64,000 nucleotides of DNA, taken from assembly GCA_016165875.1 (NCBI GenBank), contig JABBOT010000004.1:3975351-4039350 (forward strand). The letters run 5' to 3'. The translations under genes and the position numbers were made by a program. The notes beneath the pieces were generated by a model that was not told the origin of the DNA, did no database searches, and saw only the letters and a list, made by a program, of their open reading frames with translations. Of this stretch, positions 21,801 to 37,148 are shown in pieces. Position 1 is the stretch's first letter, and every line of letters begins with the position of its first letter. The stretch comes from Acanthopleura granulata (taxonomy: Eukaryota; Mollusca; Polyplacophora; Chitonida; Chitonidae).

Positions 21801-24800
21801 TATCCAAAAAAATCCACACAAGATGGGCGAGAAAAGCGGTTCACAGTTGGTCTCGATTCTGTTTTTCTTAAGAGGATGGCGGTCAGTTATACAGCAGGAG
21901 AAAAGCCATGGCTTAAATCCATCGCATATTACTAGTGACCACCTCAGACATCTTGACATAAAGCCGCAGCAGGGCCAGTAAGAGATTCGTAAGTCATCGT
22001 TGCGAACTCGTTGAATGAATTATAATGCCTTAAAAGAAAAGGCTAATGATTCTGCCATGTCTTAGCAACTACAAACAACATAAATATTTCGGGGTTGCTT
22101 TAGCTAATTCTTCATCGGAATGTAGATGGCAAAGTGCTTAGAGAACGTTACCACTCTACAAGTTTTTGTTTTGGTATTCTCCACGGAAGTTGAAAAATTT
22201 CTTGATATTGCTGACAGTCGAATCCACCATACACATTCTTCAAATGTCGGAAACTTATTTTATTGTCCACGCGAATATCTCTCCACAGTGTAGCGACTGT
22301 TTTGTCTCCCTAGTTTTTTTTTCCAGGATAACTCTCAACGTGTGCATTTTGGCATACATTTCCATATTCCTCGAAGAGGGCGCCGAACACATTAATTTAA
22401 TTATTTATTTGATTTGTGTTTTACGCCGTATTCAAGACTATTCACTGGCGGACAGCGTTGTGGAGGGGGAAACCGGGCAGAGCCTGGGGGAAACCCACGA
22501 CCAATCTCAAGTTACTGGCAGACCTTCCCACGGACGAGCAGAGATAACGCCAGCTTGAGTTGGGCTTGAACTCACAGCAACCGCATTGGAGAGAGGCTCC
22601 TGGTGTCATTATGCTGCACTAGCGAGCTAACCCCCGTCCACATTATGGAAAACAACACCTGTTGACTTGGCGTGGATTGTAATCACAAAAGACGACTTTT
22701 TACCAAGAAAGAAGAAAGCAGAGGAAATGTAATCCAAATTCATACTGACGTATTGTTAATTACATGTACTTTTCCTTCTTCTCTCCAAGATATGGCCAAA
22801 GTTTAGGAAACTCGTGTACAGGCAAAGATTGTTTTTGGTCAAAATAAAACCCTGACCGAGATGATGTGGTTGGACAAATTTTAAGCATTATTTTTGATCA
22901 AACGTCATTCAAAAATATTTATTAATCTGATTGTTTCTTATGAAAATAACTTCAATCTTTCACTTAAATGATGGCAGTCGGGTTTATAAGGGAATGAAAT
23001 TGTAGTGTCCATAAAGAAAATCACGGCGCATCGGCAGGTACCTGATGAACCTTCAGACTTATTTATTTATTTATTTTTTTGGATTGGTGTACTCAACGTA
23101 CTCATCAATATTTCATTTATATGACGGCGGCCACCACCATGGTGGTAGGAAACCGTGCAGAGCCCGCGGGAAACCCACAACCATCCGCAAGGTTGTTGAC
23201 GGACCTTCCTACCTACGGGAGAGGACCCAGCATGAGCTGGACTTGAACTCATAGCGGCTGCATTGGTGGGAGGCTTGTCGGAGTTTTTAAATGAAGGAAA
23301 TTGGAGTGTTCATAAAGAAAACCTTGACGCATCGACAGCTACCTGGTGAACCTTCAGATTTATTTATTTATTTATTTATTTGATTGGTGTCTGACACTGT
23401 ATTCAAGAATATTTAACTTATACGACGGCGGCCAGCAGTTTGGTGGAGGAAACCAGGCACAGCCCGGGGGAAATCCACGACATCCGCAGGTTGCTTCCAA
23501 CGTACGGGAAAGAACACCACTGCTAAAATACTGATTTCAATATTCCTGAAGTTCAGTTTGAAGTCAATGACATAAATGCCAGTAACTGGCGTTATCTGAG
23601 TCAACGATAGACAGTCCGAATTGAGGGTAACCAATTTTGTCTACATCTTACAACAAACATATGTAGTGTTGGCAGCATATTAGAAACTAACCTTGCTCAT
23701 GCTTTCGATGGTAGTGTATACACCAACTTCGTCAGGTGTAGTGACCTTGTATTTTCTACCCAATGAAAAAGCTGGACACATCTGTCACCACACAGAAATA
23801 TTATCTCAGCGTTGATTAGTTCGTCCGCCAGAAACCATCCACGCTAATGAAAAGAAGCCTATTTTAACTGGGACGCAAAACGAAAAACTGCTGTATGAAC
23901 AAATGACTGTGCACAGTGTAGTGATTGCCAGCTGTAAACTAACCTCGTTACCCATGAGCATGAAGAAGGACAGTCCAAAGGCCACGATTAGTATGGAGAA
24001 GACACACAACACTTGTAAAAGAGTCTTCAGTATCTCTAGAAACATCACCACGTAAATGCCGAAGAAGTCAAATCTGCAATCAAATGAATCCACACTGATT
24101 CAGTATTTATTTCATTTATTTGACTTATTTCATTGTTGTTCTTTAACAAAAATTCACTCATATAATTGCGGTCAGTTTTCGGGCTAAAAGAAACTCAGAG
24201 ATTCCGGGTAAACCATCGAACCATGGTGTAATATAATATCGAACTTTTTCACGTTTCACATAAGTTCACACTATGTATTGGTGGAAGTCAAGCGGTATTC
24301 AAAGAATATCACACTGTGCAAAGGACCACACGAGTGTCACTGACTGCTCATTTTCACCAAGATCCCACGAACAGGGAGTCTGGATTCCCCCGCTCTCACA
24401 GTTCGTGGAAACTTCGAGAGAATGAACTGTCATCGGCTGGAACCGAATGCAGCCCATGATAGAAAAATCGCGAGTGTAAACTGGGGCATGGTGAGGTGAC
24501 AATACTTTTGAAAAACCCTACGGCCATCATATCTCCAAAAGGATTTAGTAATAGTACATTAACCCAACAGCCATCAGATCTCCAAAAGGACTTAGTGACA
24601 GTACACAAACCCAGCATCCGCCATGTGCCAGGAACAAGAAGCACGAAGCTTGTGATATTATTTCTGAGGTTAGATATAAACGTAAACACTAATTATCACT
24701 TCGAATGAAGGACTAAGACAACTGTTAGCCTTAAAGGACAGATTTCTAAATCACAATTTTAGCGCAGTAAAATAGTTTAGAGTTAAGGCGAGGTTTGACT

Positions 24801-27800
24801 TAAGTCTGACTCCTTCTCCAAAGTGTCCTACTGACGGTACACGGTCATCAGGTCTCTGAAAGAGCCTGGTAACAATTAAACAGCTTTTGATGAACAACAG
24901 GGATGAACTTTTTTACTGGCTACTGGACAGTAAAAATGAATTAGGCATGATTTTTCAGCAAAATCTTTTTTTTTATGTGCTTTGCACTTTTAACGAAGAC
25001 TGATAAATTAGGACCTTGCAGTGCTGATCTCTTCAGCCTGCCATAAAGCCTGTGTGAAACTCACCTTTGCAAGTAGAGCAATAAATTAAACCAGGCTAAG
25101 AAGATGGCAATGGAGCCCGCCTCCCATTGCGCATGTGTGGAGAAACCGGTGAGGAATGGGGCAGTAAACACCGTAGTTGTCACATACAAGCTCCACTCCA
25201 TCAAGTTACTCTGGTCAAGAAAGTAACGCTTTTTCTGAAACAAAAATGATTCGTTACTCTTACATATCTCAAACTTTAGAATGAATTGAAATGTTGCCCC
25301 AGTAATACGTTATTATGCAGTTTGCCCACAAAACGTCATCGTAAATGTAGGAATGAACAACAGCTTACTCAGTTTTGACCCGAATTACGTTTGTCGGGAA
25401 AGCTTGCCCATTGTTTGGCTCGCGAGATGGAATCAAATTCCTTTCTAAGGACACGAATGACGTACCTGGTGTATCATTTGTCCGATTTCTTTAATCATGT
25501 TGAGGACTGAGAAGATCACAATAAGGTACAGAGATACGGTTGAGAAGGCTGAGATCTGCAAAGGAGAGGAAACATTGACATGTTCAGCATTATTTTCTGG
25601 TAATTTTTATCTGCTCACAACTGGGAGCTATATGCGACGAGATTGCAGTGAGAAAACCTCATGCAAATTACCACATGACGTAGCCCACAGAACAGATCTC
25701 GATTGCTTGAAATGTAAACAATATTCCTATAAAACTGATCATAATATAAACAAATAACAAATTATAAACAAACGCGGAAAACTCCAATCTTGATTCATAC
25801 TTATTTATATAGTTTTTTCGAATCTGTGCTGGATCACAAAATTAATCTCCAGAACACAAAAAAAAAAAATAATCTTTTACACAATTGGAAGATATCTGAA
25901 ACTGATTTTTCTAAATAGGCAAAGGTTTTGTTTTTTTTTTAAAGGCGGAAAAAATTTGCATGGAAACAAAACATGTGACACCGTTACACGGAAAGACAAA
26001 GGGAAAACTCCTTTTAATACCCTATGATTTTCGCAAAATATGAAGATGAAAAAGTTGACTCTAGGAGCAAGAAATAAAAGTGAACGTCCTTACCGGTCGT
26101 GTATACACATGGTTAGGCTCCGTCCAGTTTGAAAGATTTCCACTGAATGGCAAGTCGGTCCTTGGAGTGTGAATGGTCACGAACCTCGTCAGAAGACCCA
26201 GAAAGATCACGTATACGCCCAGGTTGATGAAATGAAACCACATGCCATATGCATTCCTGAAAATATAAAGCAATAAGTCAACAAGAAGAAGAAGAACAAC
26301 AACAACAACGACAATAATAATAATAATAATACATGGTTAATAGTTAGAGCTCTGTAGGTACTTGAAAAGCGCTGTGTGAGTGTTTTTGAGACACTGAAGT
26401 GTTTTTGAATTATCAGTGTAGTCAAACAGCATTCAAATTCCGCGGAAATCTCTTGGTAGTTAGGCATTCAAGTAATTTAATCAAAACATCTATGTAAATT
26501 TAGGGTAAAGTGATAGGCATATCAGTATTCTGTTACGTCTACTCGCAAAATCCCGTGGCTCTCGAGAGTCTCCCGCGGAAGTCGAATATTTCGTATTTTC
26601 GTCGGAAGTGTGACTTACCACTTCATCTTGAGAAAGTTAACGCAGACCGGATGAGATAAGCAATCCACTCGGCCAAACTTTACCATGGCCTGAAACAAAA
26701 ACATTGGAGACATGAAACAAAAAAGGGAATTTATGCAGAATGACATGCATGACCTAATCGAAATGGGGAAAAATCCAGATATTTTAGATCCTCGAAAGGG
26801 ATCAACATTGATTTTAAGGTGGTTTTAAGACTCACTGATATATTACGTCGAAGACACAAGACAGGAGATTCTAGACTAGTGAAAAGAGAATCGTGAGTTT
26901 GTGGATACAAAGCAGAACAACACAATATGGGCGTGCCCACACTCTGACATAATGTTTACTACATCTGATGACAGCTCACATTAACTGCTAACATAGGCGA
27001 CACGTCGTTCCCCAACTTCTTCTGTTCTCTGATGTAAGCTACTGGACATTGAAGATACTTGAAGTTGTAGGTTACCTGTAATTAAAAAAGTTAATATAAC
27101 TCTTCCAGAAAGAGACTGAAGTTAAAAAGTAGGAATATGCGTGTGTGCATTTATGAAAAATCTGCATTTGTTTTAAGGTCTTCGAAATAATTTGAATGTT
27201 TTGGACAAATTAATATTTTATGTAAGGCAATAAACGAGCAAATACGCGTTCCTAATATAATATTCCTAAACAACAAACCTAATATTTAGAAAGGATTATC
27301 TTAAGGGTTAAACCATTGAGAAAATTTAATCTTGACATAATAAAAAACGTTTCAAAATATAACGATTTTGAGGGAACACAATCAATTATTTTATGTTTGT
27401 TCATTTGTCTGTGTGACGTTTCCTGCAACCATTATTATTTCACATTTCGTTCTCTATGTGCCGCAAACCTTTGTACTCTCGGTACTAAATATGTAACTTA
27501 CAAACTTAATTTAGAACAGGGTTTTATTTTTATCAAGTTAGAGGGTTTTCCTTATATAAAGAATGTGTCGTTGTCTTTAAAAATAAGCCTTGCTTGTCTC
27601 AACAAATAAGCCCGTTGCATCATATATTTCAGTCTTAACGCAACGTAAAAAATCTTACCGAGAAGTTTTTGTGATTTCGATCATGCTCAGAAAAAGTTTG
27701 GCATCTGTCAAGGACGACCTGGTATAAAAAAGACCTTCTGTAAAGAGTTTTATCGTCAGATGTATTGTCAACATCAGTGCAGATCAGCGAAATACATTGC

Positions 27801-30800
27801 TTCCATGAAACAAACAGACTCAAACACATATTTGTCTCTGTTACAATGGGCAAGCAGAGTGCTTTCAAAGACAGGATATATTAACTGATTTCGGAAATTG
27901 CGATCGATTGGGCCACAAAAGAATAAAAAAGAACTATGGACAGCCAATTGTAGCGTGTCTTACAAGGGCTATTTCCGGAAGCTGCTGAATAAGGCCGATG
28001 AAAGAGCATCTGTAAGTGGTTGAGCACAATTCCATAACTTCCCGCCACCTGAAATATAAAAAATGATGACTCTCTCATACCGTAAAAGACGAGTTTTCTC
28101 AATATCTCTGGGGTATATTCCTGTGAGAGTAAATCCGGTAGACCAGTGAAGTGGATTTAGTTTATGCTGCTATATTTATTTATTCATTGAGGAGGGAAGT
28201 GGCTAGTCTGATGGGGCAACACAAGGACTTAGGAGGCTCTCATCAAAGTGGTCGTGGTCAAACCTCATGCTGGCTTTCTCTCCAGTGGTATGTAGGTTTC
28301 TCCCAGGCTCTCCCCGTTTTCCTTCTACCACAAGGCTGGCAGCCGTCGTGTGAATAAAATATTCTTGATTATGATGCAAAACTCCAATATATAAATAAAT
28401 AAATAAATTTACACTTGATTATTGTTTTATGTTGTGGCCAGGCACATATCTCTCGGTTATGGGTGGTGGAAACCAGACACAGAGACGGAGGCCGAGACAG
28501 AGATCGATGAACCTCAACTTGCCAGGTGATTAATATATCTCCTGATGTAAGGCCATAGCCACAATAGTCGGAGCAAGATTGAAACACGCGACCTGATTGG
28601 TCCAGGGCTAGTGGCCTTACTCTGAGTCCACACCTATGGGTCTCTATGGTAATATAATGTTTTTTTTACCTGTCATGAGTCACAACGGCCTGGGCGGCAT
28701 CACTATTCCTACTGCCGATGATGTGATCAAAGAATGTCACCTTTTCATTATTTCGCTCCATTTTTGCTCCCAATGTCAACAGCAGAGTTATCACCGCCGT
28801 TTGGTTTTCTCTCGCCGCTAGGTGGAGCGCGGTATCCTGGATAACAATATCGTAGAGAGATGTACCTATAACTTACTAGCGTTTGGTTTGTTGATTCAAA
28901 ATCTCCTTTTCATACATAAATTAAAATAACATCAAAACGTGTGTCTATGCCGACATGAGGATATAAATTTAGTACAGTCCGACACTCCGAGTACCGTAGT
29001 TGTAGGATTGAGAAAAAAAGGAAGGCCATTGCTGGGCAATACACAAGCAATTCACCAAGCTGCTGAATACACCAAAGATTATCGTGCACGTTATTAGCAT
29101 AGGTTAACCCAGTACTTACGCCTTCTCTGTTTTTGGAGTCAAGGAGATTAGAATGAACGCCGAGGAGAAGGCGCATGGTCTGGGTATAGCCATTGGCAGC
29201 GGCCAGATGTAAGGGGCTGTTGCCATAAAAATCTCTGAAATTGAAACAATCCTCAAATATTACACAATTATATAATCCGTCTGAACTCAAAGTAGATCGC
29301 TGTCCAGAATAATGTATGTCGTATTTAGTATTCTATTAACATAATCTCCTTTTGTTGACAGTAAGAAAAGGCCACCTTTGGCTATGTGCCATGGAGTACC
29401 ATATATAAAGAAAACAGAGCATAGAAAATTTTATTTTTATCATGCAGAACTTGTTTCATGTTTGCAAGTTCTATACCTTCCAGGGCCATAACTCTTTAAC
29501 CAATCGGGATTCCAGCCGAAGATTTCCCATGTTTAGCCCAGTTGGTCTTCCATACACCAGTGTTGCTAGGCTACGAACCGTTCATAAACAAGACTTCCAT
29601 GTTAATTCATAATATGGTATGTCCAAATTCCATAATTCAAATGATCTCTATACCTTGCGGTTAATCGTTATCTGGGAATATATCGATTTGAAACTCAATC
29701 AATCCAGCGTTTTCAGCGATCCCAATTTAATGATGTTAGTGTCTGCCATCAAAATTGATTAATTTCTTTAACAACGACGGTTCAGTTAGTTTGTGTAATG
29801 TTAAAACAGTCAACCATCGGTTTATGTCGCTCTAATGATGGAAATAATTATGAGCCTGTCACATATATCAACATTGCACCTATAAGAATGTACAGCACAT
29901 GGGCATCCTGCTTTAATACCCTCAGCTGTTGGTCAGGTTTCACTGACACTGTATAAATACCCAGTATTTCAAGTAATTTCCATGTGATAAAAAAACCAAG
30001 TAGCACTACGTGTCTTTTTGCATATAAATAATTCTATGATTATATGCCACTATTTCACTGTAACTTTAGATCAAGTGTATGGGCAATGATAATAGACAAA
30101 TGAGGCAACCAAATCACACCTACTTCTTCACATATAACCAAGGCGGCTTGACAAAACGGACAGGGAGACAATGCATATCTGATCTAAGGTTTTCAGCACT
30201 GAAGGATACACCACATGCACACCCATTTCAGGATATAGCGAAGACATGTATGGTTTGCTGGGAGCCACAACTGGTAATGTCTCCGGTAAAGTATCATGGT
30301 TAACAGACGGCAGAATGGTCTAACCTAGCCCGTCAACCTGGCCAGTCAGTTAAATCTCACACTGTCTCGCGCTAACAGTGGGTGCTACAGATAGCGAGAG
30401 AGACATGCATCCTGGTTCCCAGGCCTCACATCACATCGGAAGCCGCGCTTGTTCTCTCAGGTCCCTAGAGCTAGAATAAGACTTATCTTCAGGTTCATAT
30501 TCGTCGTTGGCGTATGTAACAATTTTCAACAGTTCCACTACCAGACTGTCCACTGGGTGCCAGGTAACGCGAGGCTGACGAGATTATACGAGACTTATCA
30601 ATTACTTTAAAATATCAATGTAACCCACTGTTTTCACCTTGCAGTAGAAGTTTCGCCGTAGCTTTCAATTTGACTTCTCAGTGCAAGCAACAGCAGAATT
30701 TGAATGGAATTTTTGCTTCGTTAATTATGTTTTATTGGCTTACTTGTGGACAGCAGCGCCCCGCTGCATTAAAAGGGAGACAACTTTCATGTGTCCATGG

Positions 30801-33800
30801 TCTGACGCTATGTGGAGGGCAGATCGACCGTCACTGTCTAACTCATTAATGATGTTGGCTCCTTGTTCGCTATCAAGGAGTCGTCTGCATGTGTTGTATC
30901 GCCCATATCTATGTACAAATAAAAATATGATACTAGTGACAAAGAACTCAAAAAGTGCCATGGAGAAAGTGCCTCTTTCAAAACAATGAAATGAATTGAG
31001 TGTACCTTTACAGAAATCAAATAATCAAAGGATTTTTTCAATCCAGTCTTGCCTAGAAAGCCTTGACTTTAAAAGTCAACTTTCATTTAAAAAAATATAT
31101 ATATAATCTATTAGGATATGTAAACATGTATATGCAGGTAAAACAAATGATGTCACTGAAAATAAACTTGTTTGAAGATGCACATCTTTTATAAAATACA
31201 TGTATTTAATTTAAAAGGTTACATGAGCCACAATACCAACACTACTCAGCCATCAGCACATAATTAAAAATCTGAATATACTGATAAAGTGCATAAAGTA
31301 ACTGATAAAATAATCGCCTCTTTGATATACATTACATCATACATTTTTATTAGTTATCAGATAAATCCCCAGCATGGTTACCTGGCTGCAAAATGGAATG
31401 GCGACTGTTTCTGGTTGTTTTTCGGATTAAGTACGGCGCCAAGACCGATAAGATCATCAATGGCGGACAGATAGCCTTCTTTGGACGCATAATGGAGCGG
31501 CGTACAGCCCAAATCGTCCTTCTCGTTCAACAGATTCTTCACATTCTAAAATACAGGATAAGATGAGCACGGCTGATTTGCCTGTTTAATTTGGCTTTAG
31601 GGCTTAGCCGATGGGATTATTTATTTATTTGATGGTGTTTTACGCCGTACCTAAGAATATTTCACTTACACGACGGCGGACATCATTATGGTGGGAGGAA
31701 ACAGGGCAGAGCCCAGGGAAACCGAACGAACAGCCGCAGGATGCTGGCGGATCTTCCCACGTACGACCGGAGAGAAGCCAGCATGAGCTGGACTTGAACT
31801 CACAGCGACCGCATTTAGTCCTAAGAGATTATATCACGACGGCGTCTGGTTGAATCAAGACACAAGAATGTCAAGCAAGAAGGTAGCCAAGGTATAAAAA
31901 TATAACCCAGACCCAATCTGTGGATGGTGCCCTATTATAATAAATTACTAAAGGGGACAGTATCATTGGGTGAAATGTTTTGGCATGTTAAACAGTTATC
32001 TTATTTACTGGGCCAGAAGTTTTTCTTTAGGAATAATCATAAAAAAGGCTCACTGCAAAATTCTCCACATTCAGGGCCAATAAAGGCTGGTGAAGATAAG
32101 GATAGGAGCTGACCTTAACGACTTCACATCCCAGCTGATGAAGTCTGGCACCACTTTTGATGGCGAGATGGAGGAAGTTCCTATTCTGCTGGTCCTTCAG
32201 GCTGATAAGGGCGCCAGCCTCCAGTAGGTACCTGACAGTGTTCCAGGCGCCTTTCGCCGCGGCCACCATTAGCGGCGTCCGGCTCTGGTTATCCGCCACA
32301 TTGATGTCTGCGCCCTGCGCAGGTAAAAATACAAGTGAACATACATTCATGTCAGTTAAACGAAGGCAATGACATTAGTTCGCAAATTAAATGACAACAC
32401 TTTCTTTACATACAACAAATCGAACATTCATTTTCATAAGCAACCAAACGAACTTAAGTAATTACATAAGTACATAACTTTTAGCAAACTGAGATTCGAA
32501 ACTGCAACGTTTTATCGATAATTTAGAACACTGAGATGTGAAATTTTCCTCTGGAATGGTTCATCGGCCAGCTTACATTGTCACATTTAGCAATTTACAT
32601 GGAGTTGCATTATTTTCCGAAAAGGAAACCTACACATTTGTTTTGCATGTCCAAATTATATTATTTATTAGAGAATTACTCTAGTCTATTTGTTGTTAGA
32701 TTTTCCCTCCATTACCTTTGGTTTGAAGTTAGAATGCAACTTACATTCTGGAGCAGGCAGCGTACCACTGACTCGTGATTAAAGATGGCCGCTCTGTGTA
32801 ATGGCGTCATTCCCAGGCTGTCCTTGATGTTTACCGCTTTGCGCATGCCACTAGCGTCCATTTCAAACATCAACTCAATCATTTCGAGGGCCCCTTGAGA
32901 TGCAGCATAGTGAATCGGAGTTGATTTGTCTGCCTGTTGAAAAAATATGCGAAAAGCAATTAAAGCCTTCTGGTGACCTCTGTCAGCCGCACTATTTTTT
33001 CAAAATCGCGCATCAAGACGAACGTGACAAGTTTTCCAGTATATGATTTACGACACTTCCAGGGAAAGATTCTAATAAGTACAACAACGTACTTATTGAG
33101 GAATTCGTAATTTATTTCAGTTTGGACACGATGTGATTTTAACTTATGATTCCTTGACAAAGACACGTATTCAGTGTAGACTATTTGCGAACAAGTTCAG
33201 TATGAGTCTGTTTAAAAGCTTTAAAATTCAAGTCAACAAAAACCTCAGCGTGGATACATTGCTGAATGGGGCTTAAATCGCTTATAGCTGTAAAGCTTCA
33301 CTATCCGGAAGGCGAAAAAGGTTTTAAGGAGCAAACATAAAAACACATAACACATCAGTTACAAGCATGGTGCACTTTGTGCTAAAATACTGCAGGGTAA
33401 ACATGGACAAACCAGTACAACGCAATCAATCCTAACTGCTAATCAAAAAATGCAGACAATATGAAAGTAACAATAGTATTCAGAAAACTTACTTGCTGAG
33501 CGTCCACTGATGCTCCGGCAACTAGGCAGACACGAACAGCCTAAAAGAAATAAAAACAGGCAGTTACCCCTAAAGACAACAATTACCATTCACGGTAGGT
33601 CATTTGATTTTTAGTGAAGTTCAAAACAGCTCCATTTCCATGAAAATACGTGAAACACTCAATGTTTCTGCCTCTTTGGCCGTAGGTGGGAAGGTCTGCC
33701 AGCAACCTGAGGAGGGTCGTGTTTCCCCCTCCTCCCAAGCGCTGCCCGATTTTCTCCCACCGTCGTGTAAGTGAAATATTCTTGAGCACGGTGTTAAAAC

Positions 33801-36800
33801 ACCGTTCAATTAAATAAATAAAATATTTCTGAAGTGGTTTCCGCTCGTGATTTATTCAAGCCGGCTATGTACATCTCCCTCGAAACGATGCCTATCTGAC
33901 GTGGTCCACCATATACACCATGTATATTGCCCATGCACAAAGTCACACAGGTCAATCGTGGGCTGTAATATTAATACATTTTTACATAGATACAGAAGGT
34001 CTTCAACGTTAAAGCCCGACATACCTTCAGATCACCGCTGTTAACCGCAGCATGGAGGGGGTTGTTGCTTTCTTTGTCCGAGAAGCTCAACATTTGTGAC
34101 CGCGTGTACCCCATCGCCTCTCCTGTCATGGAGGGAGGAAAATAGCAGCATCGTCAGAAAATTACAGACATACTGACATAGAGGAGGTTTTATTATAACT
34201 GCGACAAACGGCTCTTGAAATGGCCCTATCTGTTCGTTTATCGGTCCATCTGTCAACCTGTCGTTCTTTTTTACATTTTGTGTTTTAACACGAACTATTC
34301 ACTGCCTGAGGAGCCCGGGTGCAAGACCGCATAGACTTTTTGCTGAATGCTGCAGCCATGCATTACAAATTTTGGATTTGTCCGAAGGAGCGTCTTTCTT
34401 GGGCTATAAGAGTTTTCACATCATCTAAGCATTCCCAGCAATGTAAATATCACCAATAGACACAGGACCGTTCTTATGGGAAGTAAATGGAAATTTGACA
34501 GTGGGTTCAAGAAGAACTGATTAAGCAGAATGGCTATGTCTTCTTCAGTGTTGCACTGGTTCTCACCATTCTCCAGCAGGACATCCATGGTTTTGGCAGA
34601 GGCGTGGTATGCAGCTACATGGATAGGGTAGAAGCCATTGTTACATTTGATGCAAGGTTTGGCGCCTTTGGCGAGCTGGTGGGAAAAAAATATGTATATA
34701 AACAAATACAAAAGGAAAGACAGGCGGAAATGGCAAATGGTAGTGTTGTAATTTGTCAGCATTTAGCGGATAACTCAAATTATGAAGAGAACAATATTAC
34801 TTTCTATTTTTTTCAATGCCGCACTAAAGAATTTTTCACTACACACCCAATGACGTTTAGGTCGTAAAACTCCCATGGAATAGATAAATAAATGAATAAA
34901 TCTATAAAATGAATATTTATATTAAACGTTTAAGGTTTACCAAAGTGAAAATTGGTTGTGTTTTCTTAAAAAGTAATGCTGCAACCAAACCTAATTTCTC
35001 AGGATATAAGTCATATATAGGGCATTTGCCGAACACAACCACTACTATTTTGCAGAATTAAGATACAGGCAGTTCTTAAGCACAGGGTTTCCAATTAGAG
35101 CAGAGTTTGTTCTCGAGAAAGGTGGTTTTAGAGTAATTAGAATGGAAAAATGGATCTTACCAGGAGCCGCGCACACTCGGGTTCATCCTTGTTGGCAGAG
35201 TAGTGTAGTGGAGTTGAACCATTTTCACCCCTGTCTTCTGGGTTGACTTCTTTGTGTTTTAGTAGAGCCTGCAGTATTAAATAGAACAATAACAATAAAC
35301 TTCACTTAACCAGACCCAAATTTTGAGACAAAGCACAATTTGAGTACTATGACTCAGGAGCCTCTCATGATGGCTAGCTCTCCAACTGCACGCTGGAAGA
35401 TCTGCCAGCAACCTGCTGGTGGTCGTGGGTTTCCCCCTGACTCTGTGCTGTCCCCTCCTCTCCCCCATAATACTGGTAGCAGTCATATAGGTGCAGTATT
35501 CTCAAGGACTGCGTAAAACACCGATCAAATAAATAAATAAGTCAATATTTTGTGCATGCCACAACATTCTACTAACTGTGGGTTGTTTGACCAATTAAGC
35601 CTTTTCCATTTTATAGTACAGGATTTCCAGATATGGATAAAAAGGTCATAAATTCATCAATAAATTATTTTACTCCCGCCAAGAAAAGATGAAAAACTAA
35701 TGAAATATAAAATATCTACATGTAGATGGCCCACGTCTGTTTTCCTCATTTCACTGTTATACTTAAATGTTATGTGAAAAGGGACTTGATTTCACGAAAC
35801 TTTCCTTGGTGGAAAATATCGTTTCGAACATCTCGCATTACATATCATGGTTTTTCAGAGTTGGTTGTGAACTACTCGTTAAAGCAATATCCGGTAAAGC
35901 TGATCTCAAATTATGCCACGTTTCATGATATTTGTATGTGTAAGTGTTTCGTGGATAAATTTTCATCAATTACGTCCAGAGCACAGCGCCTTAAAGGCAC
36001 TCTTGAAGATATCAAAATTCGACAAGAACACTTTGATGAATTCCAACCTTATGTCTGCGTGACACTATTCATTTTTATAAAAAAAATATTGTTATTTCAT
36101 ATACAGGGATATTCATTGTTGGTAGATAAACGTCTATGGAGTTTGCTTAAAGTGAAAGATAGCGCATGCCAAACAGGTTGGACAATATTTAGTTTATTTC
36201 GGTGAAGTATTTTTTTATAACAGCTACTACGACGATAGAAATTGACATTTCACCGTGCTCCGTCGGTTAGCATGAAGCGCAGCCATTATGTGAGAACTGT
36301 GGCGTAATTGTTCCAAGCGTGGAACACTCTTGTCACCTGAGACTGTTTAAGCTGCTAGGTGATGAAACTTAAGTATTTATGTAAATTTATAACATGAGAT
36401 GATCAAGAAACTTACTCCCGCCACAGCACAATGGCCTGGAAATACTTTGCCGTGTACTTCACGCATGTACTTGTTATAATTAAAATATATAACAATAAAA
36501 CATTGTCCTGTCCCTATGTTATTACATGTTACATTGACAGCTCAGAACATTTACGCCACAGCTAATAGAGGGCCTCCGTGGCTCAGTTGATCGGCGCGCT
36601 AGTGAAGCACAATGACCCAGAAGCCTCTCACCAATGCGATCGCTGTGAGTTCAAGTCCAGCTCATTCTGGCTTCCTGTCCGGCCGTACGTGGGAAGGTCT
36701 GGCAGCAACCTGCGGATGCTCGTGGGTTTCTCCGGGTTCTACGCGGTTTCCTCCCACCGTAATACTGTCCGCCGTCGTATAAGTGAAATATTCATGAGTA

Positions 36801-37067
36801 CAGCATAAAATACCAATCAAATAAATAAATAAATAGATTTACAGCCAATCCAGAGGAAATTTAATATGTGGGTTTCATTGGTGAAAACTGCTACCCTTTG
36901 CACGAATCCATCGCAATTTATTACCGTATTGTATATACTGTCTCCGCTCAATGGTGGTGTGTGTTGAACGTTGTTTTCAAAGTTGGTCTTGCGATTATTT
37001 TCCTGGAGCGTTTAGCATTGTTCATGATTGGTTATATAAATCTCTCTTTCGACGGTTAATTGATTAA

Positions 37068-37148
<81 letters not shown>

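Noticed and set aside
35726..36205. Plus-strand 159-aa frame, the longest in the window
   Set aside because: Lies in a TRPA1 intron, no recognisable domain, no splice or neighbour support, composition typical of AT-rich noncoding DNA. Could be tested by protein search.
36569..36640. tRNA genes at SINE heads
   Set aside because: A- and B-box-like motifs are present but the cloverleaf is not, and each is fused to a SINE body with an AAAT tail.
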